Source of the DNA: an uncultured Ilyobacter sp.
GTDB taxonomy: Bacteria; Fusobacteriota; Fusobacteriia; Fusobacteriales; Fusobacteriaceae
Direction: 5' to 3'
Assembly: GCF_963668515.1 (NCBI RefSeq)
Contig: NZ_OY764865.1
Span: forward strand, 1-64,000
DNA length: 64,000 bases
Shown here: positions 62,166 through 64,000 of the stretch, one piece after another
How the letters are laid out: every line of letters starts with the position of its first letter
How positions within the stretch are numbered: the stretch's first letter is position 1
Notes under the pieces: generated by a model
Seen by the model: only the letters and a program-made list of their open reading frames with translations
What the model was told of the DNA's origin: nothing
Database searches by the model: none
Program-made: the position numbers and the translations under genes

Positions 62166-62683
62166 CTTCTTTCTTGAAATTTAACTACTTCCCACACATG
62201 ATTTTCATATTTAAACTGCACATTAAAATAAAAAGTTTCTTCTCCTGTATTGAGGGCCACTATGTTCCTGGCTACTTCATCTTCAAAACTCGTCTTAGAA
62301 ACAAATACCCTGTATTTTGTAAAATCTATATCTGCAAGTTTATCTAAAGTTGTTGTATTTCTCAAACTTTTGCTCATATGCTTTTTAAGGGTTGTAAGTT
62401 CATTATCAACAAGCTCTTTTTTGATTTTTTTTATTAGTTCTTCCAATTTTTCTTTTGCTTCTGCCCTCTGATCAAGTAAAAACCTGAATTTAATAACTTC
62501 AGGTGTGTATCCATAGACCCTTTTGTGCTCCTCTAGTGCCTTGGCAAGCTCAGCTAATTCCCAGCTGCTGTAAGAATTGTAAAACCTTGATTCTTCAAAC
62601 TCTATTTTCTCTTTTTTAGATACTCTAGAGCAAGCCGTACCAAGATTTAACACAATCATTATTATTAAAATTCTTTTTAACAT
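62162..62683 (-). CDS. Probable lipoprotein of unknown function
   Basis: 173 residues. An N-terminal hydrophobic segment ends in a Cys (MLKRILIIMIVLNLGTACSRVSKKEK). The Leu is at -4 rather than -3 of the Cys, so the lipobox is imperfect. The mature part is helical and charged (YNSYSSWELAELAKALEEHKRVYGY, RAEAKEKLEELIKKIKKELVD), then a beta part (YFNVQFKYENHVWEVVKFQERR). No family recognised. It is coupled to the RsbW-like gene, so it may sense a signal for it, which is a guess. Confidence 0.7.
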   Translation of the reverse strand: MLKRILIIMIVLNLGTACSRVSKKEKIEFEESRFYNSYSSWELAELAKALEEHKRVYGYTPEVIKFRFLLDQRAEAKEKLEELIKKIKKELVDNELTTLKKHMSKSLRNTTTLDKLADIDFTKYRVFVSKTSFEDEVARNIVALNTGEETFYFNVQFKYENHVWEVVKFQERR

Positions 62684-62759
62684 ATCATTCTCCTATGAGA
62701 TTAACATTATAATAATAGCATACGGGGATGAAATTATCAAGTTAATATTTCCAACATTT

Positions 62760-63662
62760 TCAAAGGTTTTTGAGCCTTTGAAGTACATCCAAGGCTATTT
62801 CTTCCTCACTTATTTCTCCCAAATCATACCATATATACGAAGCATCATTTTTAAACCATGTAAATTGTCTCTTGGCATATCTCCTAGAATTTCTCTTTAT
62901 AAGCTCGACAGCTTCTAATAGGGTGCATTCTCCCTTGAGATGCCTTATAATTTCCGAATAACCTATTACATTTATCTTTTCAAGGTTCTCCCCATACTTT
63001 TTATAAACTTTTTCAACTTCTTGGTAAAGCCCTGCATCCATCATCATATCCACTCTCATATTAATTCTCTCATAAAGGCTTTTTCTATCTCTTTCAAGGG
63101 CCACTTTGAGAAACTTGTAATTATTACCCTTTATATTTCTTTTAGAAACCACAGAAAATTTTTCTCCAGTAAGAATGCAGACCTGTAGGGCTCTTTCCAC
63201 CCTTTTTTTATTGTTTGGATGTATGCCTTCAGCTGCTTCAGGATCCAATTTTACAAGTTCACTGTAGAGTTCTTCGCTGTTTTTTTTCATAAGTTCTTCT
63301 CTAAGTTCCGGATCAGAAGCAGGGAGCTCAGATAAACCCTCTGTAACAGAACTAATATATAATCCTGTCCCGCCTGTTATTATTACACCTTTATTTTCTT
63401 TTTCCTTTTTTGATAAAATATTATTTACTTCTCTCTGATACTCCCCCACACTGTATTTTTTTATGGGAGCCACAGTATCAATCATATAATGTTTTATACC
63501 CTGCATCTCTTCCTCAGTTACTTTTGCAGTTCCTATATCTAATTCTTTATATATTTGTGCCGAGTCCGCTGATATTATATCTGCTCCCATGGCCCTAGCC
63601 AACTTTATAGAGAGAGCCGTTTTCCCTACAGCTGTAGGTCCGGCTATAACAAGTCCCTTCAT
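62760..63662 (-). CDS. miaA: tRNA dimethylallyltransferase
   Basis: 300 residues. P-loop IAGPTAVGKTALSIKLA, ISADSAQIYKELDIGTAKVT, HYMIDTVAPIKKYSVGEYQREV, ITGGTGLYI, and the C-terminal RRYAKRQFTWFKND. It makes i6A37 in tRNAs reading UNN codons. Own unit after the obg terminator. Confidence 0.96.
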   Translation of the reverse strand: MKGLVIAGPTAVGKTALSIKLARAMGADIISADSAQIYKELDIGTAKVTEEEMQGIKHYMIDTVAPIKKYSVGEYQREVNNILSKKEKENKGVIITGGTGLYISSVTEGLSELPASDPELREELMKKNSEELYSELVKLDPEAAEGIHPNNKKRVERALQVCILTGEKFSVVSKRNIKGNNYKFLKVALERDRKSLYERINMRVDMMMDAGLYQEVEKVYKKYGENLEKINVIGYSEIIRHLKGECTLLEAVELIKRNSRRYAKRQFTWFKNDASYIWYDLGEISEEEIALDVLQRLKNL

Positions 63663-63745
63663 TTTCCCCTCCTTGTGCTTTTTCTAAGTTTATCATATGA
63701 AACTTTTTTTTCAAAATAACTTTCTCAATGTCCGCAGCACCAACT

Positions 63746-63778
63746 AAAAGAGAGGCAGCTTAAAGCTGCCTCTCTTTT
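63746..63778 (-). terminator. obg terminator
   Basis: AAAAGAGAGGCAGCT-TTA-AGCTGCCTCTCTTTT: a perfect 15-bp stem, four bases after the stop codon of the partial gene. Confidence 0.8.
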
Positions 63779-63782
63779 TATG

Positions 63783-64000
63783 TTAATCTACAAAGTCAAA
63801 TTCCACATTTGCTATTCTTACGGTGTCTCCGTGCTCTACCCCTGCATCTCGCAAGGCTTCTTCCATTCCAAGATTTTTCATCATGTGAAGGAAGTTGATT
63901 ATAGAATCTTCGTCCATTGTTATTACATATTTATTCAGTACATCTTCTACTATTCTTCCGTCTACCACATATACCCCTTCTTCATCCTGAGTAATGATAT
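63783..64000 (-). CDS. obg: GTPase Obg, C-terminal part (continues past the window)
   Basis: The frame is open from the window edge; 72 residues are visible: ITQDEEGVYVVDGRIVEDVL, then NLGMEEALRDAGVEHGDTVR and the end FDFVD. This is the Obg C-terminal (OCT) domain; the GTPase core lies beyond 64000. Obg is an essential ribosome-associated GTPase. Identification rests on the C-terminal pattern GDTVRI..EFDFVD. Confidence 0.85.
   Translation of the reverse strand, partial: IITQDEEGVYVVDGRIVEDVLNKYVITMDEDSIINFLHMMKNLGMEEALRDAGVEHGDTVRIANVEFDFVD

Overview
The window comes from a low-GC, Gram-negative chromosome. It combines a PolC-type replicative polymerase, RNase Y, YmdB and YlxM (common in Firmicutes-like lineages) with an LPS Kdo transferase (waaA) and a GroES/GroEL operon under a CIRCE operator. 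This mix fits the phylum Fusobacteriota (Ilyobacter/Propionigenium/Cetobacterium-like). That assignment is inferred from gene content, not from a database search. No rRNA, tRNA, CRISPR array or prophage was seen.

Layout. 0-6.6 kb (+): polC, whose reading frame is split by a 2.6-kb group II intron carrying its own reverse transcriptase/HNH protein. The intron sits between the codons of the catalytic PDIDL motif and the following NFSGEY. 6.6-7.0 kb: hairpins and a small rubredoxin with no start codon. 7.0-16.5 kb (-): rpsO, then a tightly packed operon deaD-mltG-radical SAM-spoIID-like-tilS-ftsH. 16.6-30.7 kb: phosphate and uracil transporters, a FlK-like thioesterase, YfcE phosphodiesterase, thiamine pyrophosphokinase, a secreted nuclease, a lipase-like protein, a lipid kinase/PAP2 fusion, YbeY, a PgpH-like c-di-AMP hydrolase and a JAB-DinG helicase fusion. 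31-41.4 kb: rpsT with a TTG start, suhB, a metal-exporting P-type ATPase with a promoter and operator, holA, a TPP-riboswitch-controlled thiamine transporter, a tail-less FtsZ homologue and an ArsR/SmtB regulator. 41.4-47.0 kb (-): mreC-lolA-like-recO-EIIA-nrdR-aroQ-DUF368(popT)-ftsB-glpX. 47.3-51.4 kb: groES-groEL and ylxM-ffh-rpsP. 51.5-59.2 kb: purA, trmB, waaA, a polysaccharide deacetylase, cmk, prmA, surE, ymdB. 59.2-59.8 kb: a repeat full of hairpins. 59.8-64 kb: lipoprotein-like gene, RsbW-like kinase, STAS protein, rny; then miaA and the 3' end of obg.

Functional themes. Several genes serve the envelope and division: MltG, SpoIID-like, MreC, FtsB, undecaprenyl-phosphate recycling (the DgkA-PAP2 fusion and DUF368), and WaaA. 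Others serve translation and RNA turnover: rpsO, rpsT, rpsP, ffh, ylxM, tilS, miaA, trmB, prmA, ybeY, rny. Visible regulation includes a TPP riboswitch with a terminator, a CIRCE element, a candidate SmtB/ArsR operator, PhoP-box-like repeats before the Na/Pi transporter, and many intrinsic terminators.

The most notable items are the intron in the polC active-site codons, where the exon's last six bases have an exact EBS1 complement in the intron; two related inverted-repeat elements rich in hairpins (22.8-23.2 kb and 59.3-59.8 kb); the fusion proteins; and an FtsZ homologue that ends exactly at its globular domain.
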